Positions 25,464-34,299 of a stretch of DNA of 64,000 bases are shown in pieces; the first letter of the stretch is position 1; each line of letters starts with the position of its first letter. The notes below the pieces were generated by a model. It did no database searches and was not told where the DNA came from. It worked only from the letters and a program-made list of their open reading frames with translations. This stretch comes from CAIKBL01 sp964555355 (lineage in GTDB: Bacteria; Pseudomonadota; Gammaproteobacteria; Ga0077536). The position numbers and the translations under genes are program-made. The stretch is taken from positions 1 to 64,000 of the forward strand of contig CAZKRY010000009.1 of NCBI GenBank assembly GCA_964555355.1, given 5' to 3'.

Positions 25464-26524
25464 CTGCCGTCGTTTGCGAAATAGCGCGCCTTTGCCCACA
25501 ACGCGACGTTAACCAGGCCGATCAATACCGGCACCTCCACCAGCGGCCCAATCACGGCGGCAAAGGCTTGACCGCTATGGATGCCAAACGTCGCGATTGC
25601 GACCGCAATCGACAATTCAAAATTGTTGGATGCCGCCGTAACGGACAGAGTCGCGGCAAGAGGGTAATCAGCGCGCAGCCATTTACTCAGTACGAATGAC
25701 AACGCGAACATGAGTAAAAAATACAGCAAGAGCGGCAGCGTAATCCGCAATACATCAAGCGGCAGTTCGACGATCGTCTGTCCCTTCAATGAAAACATGA
25801 TGACGATGGTGAACAGTAACGCGACGAGCGTGAGCGGGCTGATACGCGGAATGAACACGCGCTGATACCACTCCAGACCCTGACTTTTGATAAGCGTGAA
25901 GCGCGTGAGAATGCCAGCGAGGAAGGGGAGTCCGAGATAAATCGCAACGCTCGTTGCGATCTCACCCATCGTCACATTCACAACCGCGCCTTCCAGTCCA
26001 AGCCAACCGGGCAGCAAGGTCACGAAAAAGTACGCGTAAACCGAGAAGAACAGCACCTGAAAGATGGAATTCAACGCGACGAGACCGGCGCAGAATTCGC
26101 TATCGCCACGCGCAAGTTCGTTCCACACGATGACCATCGCGATACACGGCGCGATGCCGACCAAGATCAATCCCACCATGTAATCCGGATGATCGCGCAA
26201 CAAAAGGGCCGCCAACCCAAACATGAGCGTGGGCGCAATGATCCAGTTTTGTAACATCGCGAGTGCCAACACGCGTTGGTACCGAAACACCTTGCCGAGC
26301 TCTTCGTAACGCACTTTGGCGAGCGGCGGGTACATCATGACGATAAGCCCGAGCGCAATGGGCAACGAAGTCGTGCCGACGTTTAAACTTGCCACTGCGC
26401 GCGTGAAGCCCGGCGCGAATGCGCCCAACGCAACCCCGGCAGCCATTGCGACGAAGATCCAGGCGGTGAGGTAACGATCGAGAACCGATAGGCGTGCGGC
26501 GACACCGGTGACTGCAGAGTTCAC
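25460..26524 (-). CDS. acr3: ACR3-family arsenite efflux permease
   Basis: 354 aa with about ten membrane helices of the BASS/ACR3 fold. Starts LSVLDRYLTAWIFVAMAAGV after a short tail, and carries GLIVMMYPPLAKVRYEELGK, GLILVGIAPCIAMVIVWNEL (conserved Cys in IAPCIAM) and a final VEVPVLIGLVNVALWAKARY. It exports As(III) using the proton gradient. Follows the AhpD-like gene (12-base gap) and lies near arsR, a compact arsenic cluster. Confidence 0.93.
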   Translation of the reverse strand: MNSAVTGVAARLSVLDRYLTAWIFVAMAAGVALGAFAPGFTRAVASLNVGTTSLPIALGLIVMMYPPLAKVRYEELGKVFRYQRVLALAMLQNWIIAPTLMFGLAALLLRDHPDYMVGLILVGIAPCIAMVIVWNELARGDSEFCAGLVALNSIFQVLFFSVYAYFFVTLLPGWLGLEGAVVNVTMGEIATSVAIYLGLPFLAGILTRFTLIKSQGLEWYQRVFIPRISPLTLVALLFTIVIMFSLKGQTIVELPLDVLRITLPLLLYFLLMFALSFVLSKWLRADYPLAATLSVTAASNNFELSIAVAIATFGIHSGQAFAAVIGPLVEVPVLIGLVNVALWAKARYFANDGS

Positions 26525-26536
26525 GAAAAAGCCCTG

Positions 26537-26809
26537 TCAGCAGCAAGCCTTGGACGCAGCCGGCGCACAACACGCGGCGCTGTCATTGGGAGTAGTGGCG
26601 CCTAGCATCTTGGTCGCCGCCGCCAGCACTTTGTTGGCGGGCACCTGTTTGATCTTGTCGGCGAGTTCGATGGCGGCGCGGATCTCACCGTCATCAAGGC
26701 CTGCCTTACGCGCCTCGGCAACGTGATACTCCACACAAGCGACACAATTTGAGCCGAGTGCGGCACCAAGCGCGACGAGCTCGCGGTCGCGGAAACTTAA
26801 GCTGTTCAT
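26537..26809 (-). CDS. AhpD/carboxymuconolactone-decarboxylase-like protein of the ars cluster
   Basis: 90 aa. The core GSNCVACVEYHVAEARKAG holds the Cys-x-x-Cys-x-x-x-His of AhpD-type proteins, which is redox active. A tail ending CCAPAASKACC adds four cysteines, suggesting arsenite or metal binding. Such small CMD proteins occur regularly in ars operons with ACR3; the exact role is unsettled. Starts 98 bases from arsR, which is divergent. Confidence 0.8.
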   Translation of the reverse strand: MNSLSFRDRELVALGAALGSNCVACVEYHVAEARKAGLDDGEIRAAIELADKIKQVPANKVLAAATKMLGATTPNDSAACCAPAASKACC

Positions 26810-26907
26810 CGAAGGACTCCTAACTGAGGTTAAAAAAATGCGTTTGAAAGCGCGCTTCTTTCCGGATCGTAGTTTGCTTAAGCTGCAAGTTCTACTATTA
26901 TCGAAGT
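26810..26907. promoter_or_regulatory. Divergent promoter region of the ars cluster
   Basis: 98 bases between the AhpD-like gene and arsR, markedly AT-rich at 26829-26840 and 26888-26905. The palindrome AAGCGCGCTT at 26848-26857 is a possible ArsR-binding element, though short. No other structure seen. Confidence 0.35.
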
Positions 26908-27279
26908 ATGGAATCCAAACATGCTATCGTGGCGCTTGCAGCCCTCGCGCAGGACACGCGCCTCGCCATCTTTCGAACCTTGGTCCAAACCGGGCCGGCC
27001 GGTTTATCGGTGGGCGAGATCGCGGCCGAGGTCAAAAGCGCCCCAGCAACCATGTCTTTTCACTTAAAAGAACTCAGCCACGCGGGACTCATCACCGCGC
27101 GGCAAGTGGGTCGGTACATCTTCTATGCGGCCGATTACAGCCAGATGTCAGCGCTGCTCGAATTTTTGACGGAGAACTGCTGCGCGCGCGATAGCCTCAG
27201 TTGCGCGCCGGCTTCCTGTGGCCCGGCAGGGCGAAAGGCCGGCAAACCGAGAAAAGCGGCTGTTAAGGCGCGCGCGTAA
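26908..27279 (+). CDS. arsR: ArsR/SmtB-family arsenic-responsive repressor
   Basis: 123 aa winged helix-turn-helix (AALAQDTRLAIFRTLVQTGP, then SVGEIAAEVKSAPATMSFHL). The metal-sensing cysteines are not in the helix but in the tail, NCCARDSLSCAPASC near residues 88-103, as in the ArsR type described from Acidithiobacillus ferrooxidans. It should repress both directions until As(III) binds. Followed at once by the arsN-like frame. Confidence 0.9.
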   Translation: MESKHAIVALAALAQDTRLAIFRTLVQTGPAGLSVGEIAAEVKSAPATMSFHLKELSHAGLITARQVGRYIFYAADYSQMSALLEFLTENCCARDSLSCAPASCGPAGRKAGKPRKAAVKARA

Positions 27280-27281
27280 TT

Positions 27282-27749
27282 GATGGCGAGTGCCGGCCCT
27301 TCCCAAGTTCTTACAATGAAGATTCATACAACCCATCACTCCCGGAAGTCACCGCGCTCCTTCAACAATATGGGTTACCGACGCTAGACCTGACGCCGCG
27401 CCATCTTGAGTCTTTTTTAGGGGTGGGCGCACCGGGCGCACTCGCCGGAGTTGTGGGCCTAGAGTTCTATGAGGCGGATGCGTTGCTGCGTTCACTTGCC
27501 GTTGCCAACCCCGGGGCTGGACTAGGCACGCAGTTGTTGGCTGCGGCCGAAGCGTTTGCGACAACCCGCGGTGTATCGACTCTCTACCTGCTGACGTCAA
27601 CGGCCGATAAGTTTTTTGTACGCCATGGCTATCAAGCCATCGACCGGAAGGCGGTTCCGAGAGCCATCGCTGCCTGCACCGAGTTCACGAGCTTGTGCCC
27701 GGACACGGCGATCGTGATGCGCAAAGCTTTGCGAACTGAAAAGCGTTAG
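27282..27749 (+). CDS. GNAT acetyltransferase, ArsN2-like (start codon unresolved)
   Basis: The coding frame carries an ArsN2-like GNAT domain: LPEVTALLQQYGLPTLDLTP, LAGVVGLEFYEADALLRSLA, the acetyl-CoA loop PGAGLGTQLLAAAEAFA and TADKFFVRHGYQAI. Homologous-looking sequence begins well upstream of the first GTG in this frame (27423), yet no ATG, GTG or TTG exists in-frame there; only ATT at 27279. An ATG at 27283 is in another frame. Either a rare start codon or a small indel near the 5' end is needed. Position after arsR supports an arsenic role. Confidence 0.6.
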   Translation, partial: DGECRPFPSSYNEDSYNPSLPEVTALLQQYGLPTLDLTPRHLESFLGVGAPGALAGVVGLEFYEADALLRSLAVANPGAGLGTQLLAAAEAFATTRGVSTLYLLTSTADKFFVRHGYQAIDRKAVPRAIAACTEFTSLCPDTAIVMRKALRTEKR

Positions 27750-27831
27750 CGTCCTAAATTCTCCGCGAATCGCTTCAGTGTTGGCGCGGCAGCGCCGCTA
27801 ACGCGATAATTCCGAAGGTGGCGAATAGGGC

Positions 27832-28458
27832 ATGAGTGCAAGGACTCTTCTTTTTATTGCCGCCCTGGCGGGTGCGCTTTATCACTGGCAGCATCGCACG
27901 CCGCAGAGCCTCGCCGAATCCGGCGGCACGTTTTCCACTTTTCCCTTTGCGTCCTCCGCTCGCCTCGCGCGCGAGCCGCTGCAACGCCCGGCGGAAAAGA
28001 TCGAGACACTGAAAGTCAAGGACTACTCAATTACTCCGCTCGCAGAGTTTCAGTTAGCCGGCCGCGTGCTTGGCACCAAGCGCTATCGCGTCGGGCGCGA
28101 AGCCGATCTTTCGCCGATCGATTTCGCGCTGGGCTGGGGACCGATGACCGATCCGAAGGTTATCGAAAAACTCAATATCTCACAGTCCGCGCGTTTTTAT
28201 TCCTATCGCTATCGGCAACCACCGATCCCGCCGCGAGATATCGTCAACCATAGTGCCAACATGCACTTGATCCCGGCGACACCTGAAGTCGCAGCACGAT
28301 TATTCGAGGTACGGCCTGAGCAGCACGTTAAGTTCAAAGGTTATTTGGTCAAAATCGAAGGAAACGATGGTTGGGAGTGGAAAAGCTCGCTGACGCGTAA
28401 CGATAGCGGTGCTGGCGCCTGCGAGCTTGTGGTGGTCGATACGCTGGAAATACTGTAA
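27832..28458 (+). CDS. Hypothetical membrane-anchored or exported protein
   Basis: 208 aa. Residues 3-18 (ARTLLFIAALAGALYHW) form a signal-anchor. The rest is soluble with YSITPLAEFQLAGRVLGTKRY, SPIDFALGWGPMTD and a conserved-looking SYRYRQPPIPPRDIVNHSANMHLIP followed by FKGYLVKIEG. No family named. ATG chosen from good downstream composition and the hydrophobic start. Stop abuts the convergent enoyl-CoA hydratase gene. Confidence 0.65.
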   Translation: MSARTLLFIAALAGALYHWQHRTPQSLAESGGTFSTFPFASSARLAREPLQRPAEKIETLKVKDYSITPLAEFQLAGRVLGTKRYRVGREADLSPIDFALGWGPMTDPKVIEKLNISQSARFYSYRYRQPPIPPRDIVNHSANMHLIPATPEVAARLFEVRPEQHVKFKGYLVKIEGNDGWEWKSSLTRNDSGAGACELVVVDTLEIL

Positions 28459-29253
28459 CTAAGTCCCCGTGAAGCGTGCCTTGCGTTTTTCGACAAAGGC
28501 CGTCACGCCTTCGCGAAAATCATTGCGGACCGCGCAATCGGCGAAAGTTTCCGCTTCCATTTGCAGTTGGCTCTCGAACTCGTTCTCGAGTGAACGGTAC
28601 AAAAGCCGTTTGGTATTGCCGTACACATAGGTGGGTCCCGCGGCGAGGCGCGCGGCGAGTTTGGCCGTCTCCGCCTCCAGCGTGCCGGCGGGCGCCACGA
28701 AATTAATCATTCCCATGGCGGCTGCTGTCGCGGCGTCGATACGATCGCCAAGCAACGCCATTTCCATCGCTTTCTTGATGCCAATGGTGCGGGGCAAATG
28801 AAAACTCGCGGCACCATCCGGACTCGTTCCGATATGGCAATAAGCCAGCGTGAAATAAGCGTTGGCATCGGCAATCACCAAATCAGCGCTAAGTGCGAAA
28901 CTCACCCCGGCGCCGGCCGCCGCCCCGGCGACGCTCGCGATAATCGGTTTCGGCAAGCGTCGCATGGCATACATGATGGGATGCAGATCGTGGATCCGAT
29001 TCTGGAACTGCGCGCGCAATACGTCTTTGGGTTGATCGATCATGGTCGACATCGATTTGACATCGCCGCCGGCCAGAAAGTGGTCGCCTGCTCCGCGCAG
29101 CACCACACAACGCACGTTATCGTCATGCTCAATGGCCTGTAATGCGTCGCGTAAGCTCGCGCGCATTTCCAGGCTGAGCGCATTGCGCGCCTCCGGCCGG
29201 TTTAACGTTAACGTGGCAATGTGGTTGTCGATATTGACCAATAAATCTGGCAC
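28459..29253 (-). CDS. Enoyl-CoA hydratase/isomerase family protein
   Basis: 264 aa from GTG 29253, with AAAGGAG at proper distance; the in-frame ATG further upstream would run into the EthD gene. Crotonase motifs: NHIATLTLNRPEARNALSLE, the oxyanion loop GAGDHFLAGGDVKSM and a second one ASVAGAAAGAGVSFAL. In TIGTSPDGAASFHLPR the position of one catalytic Glu appears to be Asp. It hydrates or isomerises enoyl-CoAs. Next to the EthD gene (17 bases). Confidence 0.87.
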   Translation of the reverse strand: MPDLLVNIDNHIATLTLNRPEARNALSLEMRASLRDALQAIEHDDNVRCVVLRGAGDHFLAGGDVKSMSTMIDQPKDVLRAQFQNRIHDLHPIMYAMRRLPKPIIASVAGAAAGAGVSFALSADLVIADANAYFTLAYCHIGTSPDGAASFHLPRTIGIKKAMEMALLGDRIDAATAAAMGMINFVAPAGTLEAETAKLAARLAAGPTYVYGNTKRLLYRSLENEFESQLQMEAETFADCAVRNDFREGVTAFVEKRKARFTGT

Positions 29254-29270
29254 AACGGCTCTCCTTTTAG

Positions 29271-30050
29271 TTAGCGACGATCGATGAAAGTGCGTTCTTT
29301 GCCAAGCCACATGGCGGAGCGGCTGAAATCGATGAATTTACGTTCATCGTCGATTGCGATTTCCATGGCTCTTTTGGCTTCCGGGATCCCATCCATCGCC
29401 ATCAAGTCGGCGCGATTGAACCATGCTTCGGCGTGTCCGACGTAAGGTTCGGTGACGGTGCCACGCGCGGCGCACAGCGCGGCGATGGCCGGAAAGTCTT
29501 CGCAGTAATGCACCTGCAGATATCGCACCATGCGAAAACCCGGCGCAACGCCACGGATCAGCGGGCCGTGATTGGTGCGCCAATAGCGCTGGCAATCCGC
29601 GAGCGATTGTGCCGCCGGCTGGCGCAGACAGAAAAAGAGCTTAACGAGCGGGCTATGCTCACGCGCGATGATCTCTTCCGACGGATTGACTTGCGGGTAT
29701 TCGTAGGCAAACCACAGCGGCGAATGCGCTAAATCGATGAACTTCTTCTCGTCTTCCAGCAACTCCGCGCCCGCAGCTTGTCCGGCCGGCGTGTTGAACG
29801 CGCCGAGCGCTTGCGGATCCGTCCACCATAGTTCCGCCACCCCATCGTACGGCTGCTCCATACCGCCACGCGCATCAGCCATGGCTTCATTGATGGGGTC
29901 GTCCAACGTATGTAGTTGGATATAACGGTGAATGTTTAGCGTGGTTGAATGCCTGGCGACCATCGGCCCATGCACTTCACGCCAATATTGCTGGAACTCC
30001 GCTCTGGACATACCAGCTTTGCGCCGCAGCGCGAATTCGAGACGAATCAT
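29271..30050 (-). CDS. Tandem EthD-domain protein
   Basis: 259 aa with two ferredoxin-like EthD domains, about residues 2-110 (FALRRKAGMSRAEFQQYWRE, VHGPMVARH) and 128-245 (LFFCLRQPAAQSLADCQRYW, NHGPLIRGVAP, DERKFIDFSRSAMWLGKER). EthD-like proteins form dimeric barrels and act as accessory or lyase/monooxygenase-like proteins in degradation pathways. Here the dimer is built into one chain. Upstream, 184 bases to 30234 contain no gene. Confidence 0.8.
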   Translation of the reverse strand: MIRLEFALRRKAGMSRAEFQQYWREVHGPMVARHSTTLNIHRYIQLHTLDDPINEAMADARGGMEQPYDGVAELWWTDPQALGAFNTPAGQAAGAELLEDEKKFIDLAHSPLWFAYEYPQVNPSEEIIAREHSPLVKLFFCLRQPAAQSLADCQRYWRTNHGPLIRGVAPGFRMVRYLQVHYCEDFPAIAALCAARGTVTEPYVGHAEAWFNRADLMAMDGIPEAKRAMEIAIDDERKFIDFSRSAMWLGKERTFIDRR

Positions 30051-30234
30051 TTGTTCCTCCGTTCTTTCGACTGACCAATAGTTCGCTCGTGCGTTAGGGT
30101 TGGAGAGTACTGAATTTGCCTACATTACGAATAATAGGGTGAGCGGCTGGTGCGATACCAGTACGCTGCACTGAATTGCGCGTAACTCAAGGCAGCAGGG
30201 TTCAGATCAACGCGCGCAAAGGTTGGTTGTTGCC

Positions 30235-31251
30235 TTAGCTACGCAGTTTTTGCAACAAAACCTTCAGCAACTCGAATAGGCTTTTTAGTGGCCAGGTGAT
30301 GACAGCGCCTACCTTGTAGGATACAGAGCGCTTCAAGGCCAACAAAGCCTCTTGCCGTTCCAGCAGCATATGTTCGCGCTCGCGAACTTTCTCTGACATC
30401 GGGTTGGATTCGGGGAAGGCAACAGATGCGGCGCGCATTAGTTCATTTTTAAAGAAATGCATCGCTTTGGAAAAGTCGGCTTCTCTCATCAAATACTGAT
30501 GAATGTAGAGACCAGACCTAAAACGTTCGTAATCGTGCGCTTCGCGAGATAAGCGATTCCAAACCCCGTCAGCGTGAACAGTGTGTATCGCTGGCTGAAT
30601 ACCAAATTGATACTTTGCCTTGCCGTGTAAACCCAGCATGGTGATGAGAAAATAATCTCCGGTGACAACTTTGGCGTGTTCCGGGGGTAAGGATCCCAAG
30701 ATGTTTCGAAAACACAAAGTAAGCGTTAAAAGCCAAGGCCCTAACAGAAGACCGTCGTTGTCGTAATCTCGTTCAAACTGCGGAGGCAGCATACGTTCTT
30801 GCAGAACATGACCACTTGAATCAACCTTTGAAGCGTTGTGGTGGCAAACCACATAGTCTGGATTTCCTTCAAGAAAGGAGATTTGTGTTTCAAGTTTCGA
30901 AGGATCGACCCACGCATCGTCCCCGTCGCAAAGCGCGATGTACTTGCCGCGAGCACGAGAAAAATTGAAGGTTGCGTTTGGCTTTATGCCTTTGGAGTAT
31001 TGATTTTCCGTCTGGTAGACGCCTTTGATTAAATGCGGATAGCGGGCTTCGTAATCCCGAACTATGTCCGACGTCCCATCGGTTGACGCATCGTCATGAA
31101 TCAGAATCTCCACCGGAAAGGTCGTCTGTTGAAGGAGAAATCCCTCAATACAGCGGGCGATGTATCTGCAGTGGTTATAAGTAATGCAACAAATGCTTAC
31201 GAGCGGTGGTGCGCCGGATGGCCATGATTGGTGAGTTAGATTCGGCGGCAT
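30235..31251 (-). CDS. Family 2 glycosyltransferase
   Basis: 338 aa with the GT-A start VSICCITYNHCRYIARCIEG, the nucleotide site VEILIHDDASTDGTSDIV and the D-x-D-like ALCDGDDAWVDPSKLE at about residues 109-124. A C-terminal helical tail follows. It transfers a sugar from a nucleotide donor, probably onto a surface glycan. First gene of an island of glycan modification genes with lower GC than its surroundings, divergent (219 bases) from the sulfotransferase. Confidence 0.87.
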   Translation of the reverse strand: MPPNLTHQSWPSGAPPLVSICCITYNHCRYIARCIEGFLLQQTTFPVEILIHDDASTDGTSDIVRDYEARYPHLIKGVYQTENQYSKGIKPNATFNFSRARGKYIALCDGDDAWVDPSKLETQISFLEGNPDYVVCHHNASKVDSSGHVLQERMLPPQFERDYDNDGLLLGPWLLTLTLCFRNILGSLPPEHAKVVTGDYFLITMLGLHGKAKYQFGIQPAIHTVHADGVWNRLSREAHDYERFRSGLYIHQYLMREADFSKAMHFFKNELMRAASVAFPESNPMSEKVREREHMLLERQEALLALKRSVSYKVGAVITWPLKSLFELLKVLLQKLRS

Positions 31252-31470
31252 GTGTCAGGGAGGTCGATGCGTCAAGTTAGGCGAGATTTCAAGTTACCCA
31301 TATCGAAGAAGTCACTAGCCGTCACCTCCATGACTTAGCAGGTGAGAGGCCCTATCGGAGTTTCGGGCCAAATGAACTATTAGTAAATGTTAAACTGTTA
31401 GCGGCTGTAGAGGTAATTCGTTGGCTTCTGATTAAAATCCCCTCTATTCAACATCGCGCGAGCGCAATCC

Positions 31471-32418
31471 ATGGCCGGTATTTTGATCCACATTGGCTTT
31501 CACAAGACCGGCACGACTTTTCTACAGGAGCAGATATTCAAGTCCCAATCGTTGGGTTTCGCGAGCCCAGTAGAGCGCAAACTCTTGCGTGATATTTTCG
31601 TCGGGGCGAATCCCTTCGACTTCGATCCGGAGGCGACCAAATCCCTCCTGTATCCCCGCCTTAGCCCAGTCGAGGAGCAGGGGCAGGTTGCAGTTCTTTC
31701 TCACGAGCAATTGTCTGGGCAATTATCGGGAGGAGGATTCGGCCTGCGCCGACGGAATCGGGAGGTTAGCCGCAAGGAAATGGCCGATATGCTGCATTTG
31801 TGCTTCCCCAAAGCAAAAATACTGATCATCGTGCGAGAACAGAGGGACACGATTCGCTCGATCTACAAGTACCTCGTAAGCGGATGGCACGGGCGTTTGT
31901 CCGCGAGTATTGACGAATTTTTAGATCAACGGCCTTTGGAAGATCTCTACGCGCCACTATTTGATTTCCGGCAGTTAGAGTTTCATTGGCTCGATGAGTA
32001 TTACCGGCTCCTATTCGGTAGCGCGCAAGTTTTAACGTTGACGTACGAGGAATTGGTTGCGGACCCGGACGCTTTCGTGCGAAGGATATGTGCGTTCGTC
32101 GAGCTTGAACCAAAGATAATTCCGCATTTTTCCCGTATGAACGCAGGGGCTTCGGCTCTCGAGTGCCGAATCACTAGACCGTTAATTAGATTGCTTGCCT
32201 CACCAAACCGACCGGGAGCTTCATCTCGCAATGAAATCAAGGCAGCAAGACTGGCCAGAAAAATCGCAAACAAATGCCCTAGGTGGATGCACTTGGCTTC
32301 CGAAAATCGGTTGGTGGAAAAAATCAACAAGCTTGCCCAAGGAAAGTACGCGGCGAGTAACGCCCGCTTACGAATCTCTTCAGGCATCGATCTAAAAGCG
32401 CTCGGTTATGAAATTTGA
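31471..32418 (+). CDS. Sulfotransferase 1
   Basis: 315 aa. The PAPS 5'-phosphosulfate loop is HIGFHKTGTTFLQEQIF at residues 7-23. The 3'-phosphate side has ILIIVREQRDTIRSIYKYLVS, with the Arg and Ser of the family. It transfers sulfate from PAPS to a hydroxyl or amine, in bacteria usually on carbohydrates or lipids. No signal peptide. Together with a second sulfotransferase it points to a doubly sulfated glycan. Confidence 0.85.
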   Translation: MAGILIHIGFHKTGTTFLQEQIFKSQSLGFASPVERKLLRDIFVGANPFDFDPEATKSLLYPRLSPVEEQGQVAVLSHEQLSGQLSGGGFGLRRRNREVSRKEMADMLHLCFPKAKILIIVREQRDTIRSIYKYLVSGWHGRLSASIDEFLDQRPLEDLYAPLFDFRQLEFHWLDEYYRLLFGSAQVLTLTYEELVADPDAFVRRICAFVELEPKIIPHFSRMNAGASALECRITRPLIRLLASPNRPGASSRNEIKAARLARKIANKCPRWMHLASENRLVEKINKLAQGKYAASNARLRISSGIDLKALGYEI

Positions 32419-32460
32419 GCGGTACTGCGCGCTTCGGTTGCTTGTGAGCGGTGGAAGAGC

Positions 32461-33159
32461 ATGAATCGCTCAAAGAAACTTACGCAGACTTTTAAGCAAA
32501 GTACCTTCACCGGATTGAGTATGGTGCGGAGTGCGTTGAAGCTCCCCAATCCCAAAATTTTCGTAATTGGTCGCAATAAAACCGGTACTACCTCACTAGA
32601 GGCTGCTCTACGAGATCTGGGCTTTAGAGTTGGCCGACAGTTGACTGGAGAGCTCTTGTTGGAAGACTGGGGGCGACGGGATTTTCGGCGTCTTATCAAA
32701 TTTGTGCATACCGCGGACGCGTTTCAAGATACACCGTTTAGTCATGATTATACTTTTCAAGCGATGGATAGCGCATTTAGGGGTTCCAAATTCATCCTGT
32801 CAGTTAGGGATTCTCCCGAACAGTGGTATGAGTCGGTTATTCGATTCGCAATGAAGCGCTTTGGGCTAGATCGATTACCGACCCGCGAAGAGCTGCAGAA
32901 CGACACCTATGTGTATAAAGGTTGGTCTTGGCGAAACCGAGAGTTGGTGTGGGGACTCAATCCCGAAGGTTACTGGGATCGAGACAAGCTGATAGGACAA
33001 TACTTAAAACATAATAGTCGAATTGAAGACTATTTCCGGCATCGTCCCTCCGACTTATTGGTTCTGAATGTTAGCGATAGCGATGCAATGGAACGATTAT
33101 GCACATTTTTGAATGTTCCGTATCGCGGGCAAAAGATGCCTATGTTGAATGTGACTTAG
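32461..33159 (+). CDS. Sulfotransferase 2 (short family)
   Basis: 232 aa with PAPS loop FVIGRNKTGTTSLEAALRDL at about residues 37-56 and the second site KFILSVRDSPEQWYESVIRF. Size and the DAFQDTPFSHDY region fit the short Sulfotransfer_4-like family. A slightly basic leader precedes the domain. Its last 20 bases overlap the end of the convergent ATP-grasp gene. Confidence 0.82.
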   Translation: MNRSKKLTQTFKQSTFTGLSMVRSALKLPNPKIFVIGRNKTGTTSLEAALRDLGFRVGRQLTGELLLEDWGRRDFRRLIKFVHTADAFQDTPFSHDYTFQAMDSAFRGSKFILSVRDSPEQWYESVIRFAMKRFGLDRLPTREELQNDTYVYKGWSWRNRELVWGLNPEGYWDRDKLIGQYLKHNSRIEDYFRHRPSDLLVLNVSDSDAMERLCTFLNVPYRGQKMPMLNVT

Positions 33160-34288
33160 CACGCCAGATACCTTGTTCCTGCAACGAATGAACATCCCCT
33201 TGCCAAATTTCGTAGCTACTTAGCGACTTCGTGACGGTAAGGTCAAACGCCGGCTGTTGTCGTCTAAATTGCGGAAATTCGACGTTTGGGACAAATTCGG
33301 CGATCAATTGGCCGACTTCGTCTTGCCCCATCATTAGTCGAGCGAAGGTGCTGCCGGTGGTCCGAAGGTTCATTTCTTGCGCTTTGTAGTGGCCGTGTCG
33401 GTCTTCGCGAAATTGCACGGACAACGGTCCGCAACCGCCTTCGGAGACGAACGCATTCGCGAACCTGCGTGCGATAGTTTCAATATTTGGATTCAATACC
33501 CGCCGCAATTGGGTCACCGCGCCAAAGTTATGGTGGTTCTTGAGGACGAATATTTCGCCAAGCGTGCCATCACGTCGAATGGGGATGTGACAAGTATGGT
33601 GCGATACATTAGGCGCCTCCGCGAATAGCGGTTTCGGCCCATCAAGCAACTGAAAGTACCCTTCAAGTTCGTTAGGTGCACCCAGATATTCCTGTAGTAA
33701 GTAGCCATCGCGTTTCTCGAAAAGTTCCGCTTCAGCGAGGCTGCGCACAAAAAACACGCCTTTCGATGCGAAACCTTCGACTGGTTTTGCCACCAGCGGC
33801 AGACCGACGCGATCGATAAAGCGGGCAATAGCGTCGGAAGGCAGATCAGGAGTGATGAGCAGCGTTTCCGCGAACGGAAGGTCATGTCGAACGCAAAAAC
33901 GGTAAGACTCCCATTTGTTGAGCGCAAAAAGCACCGTATTTAAGTTCCCAAAGGGGAGACGACCGGGAAGTGAGGGGTCGGACTCGTAGAGCTTCCATAA
34001 CGCAAGAGTATCCGCGTCGCGTGCCGGCAAAACCAAATCGGGACTGCATTGCCGAATGACCTCGCGCATTCTAATCGGAAATTCGGGGAGGTGCGTTTGG
34101 GGCACAAAAAAACACGCGTCGCAACGAAAATTATTACTGATTTCCGCCAAACTGTTCGTCCCAAACACTTGCAGGAAGCGGCGACGCGGGAACTCGGAGT
34201 ATTCGATGCTATCGAGAATATTTTTTCCAACTAAGCTACCGACGCTTACGATCAATAATCGAATGGATGGCGTGTGATTGGCGGTCAT
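33140..34288 (-). CDS. ATP-grasp family ligase
   Basis: 382 aa. A Rossmann-like first domain (RLLIVSVGSLVGKNILDSIE), then the ATP-grasp part from about residue 115 (NKWESYRFCVRHDLPFAETL, GLPLVAKPVEGFASKGVFFV, a GYLLQEYLGAPNELEGYFQ hinge region, and VQFREDRHGHYKAQEMNLRT with the metal ligands). Similar proteins act on sugars or amino-sugars, e.g. adding an amino acid. Shares the operon of the DegT gene (11-base gap). Confidence 0.82.
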   Translation of the reverse strand: MTANHTPSIRLLIVSVGSLVGKNILDSIEYSEFPRRRFLQVFGTNSLAEISNNFRCDACFFVPQTHLPEFPIRMREVIRQCSPDLVLPARDADTLALWKLYESDPSLPGRLPFGNLNTVLFALNKWESYRFCVRHDLPFAETLLITPDLPSDAIARFIDRVGLPLVAKPVEGFASKGVFFVRSLAEAELFEKRDGYLLQEYLGAPNELEGYFQLLDGPKPLFAEAPNVSHHTCHIPIRRDGTLGEIFVLKNHHNFGAVTQLRRVLNPNIETIARRFANAFVSEGGCGPLSVQFREDRHGHYKAQEMNLRTTGSTFARLMMGQDEVGQLIAEFVPNVEFPQFRRQQPAFDLTVTKSLSSYEIWQGDVHSLQEQGIWRAKSHST

Positions 34289-34299
34289 GATTTACCTGT

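Noticed and set aside
26838..27194. 118-codon plus-strand frame overlapping the start of arsR in another frame
   Set aside because: Out of frame with the strongly supported ArsR protein; no conserved pattern.
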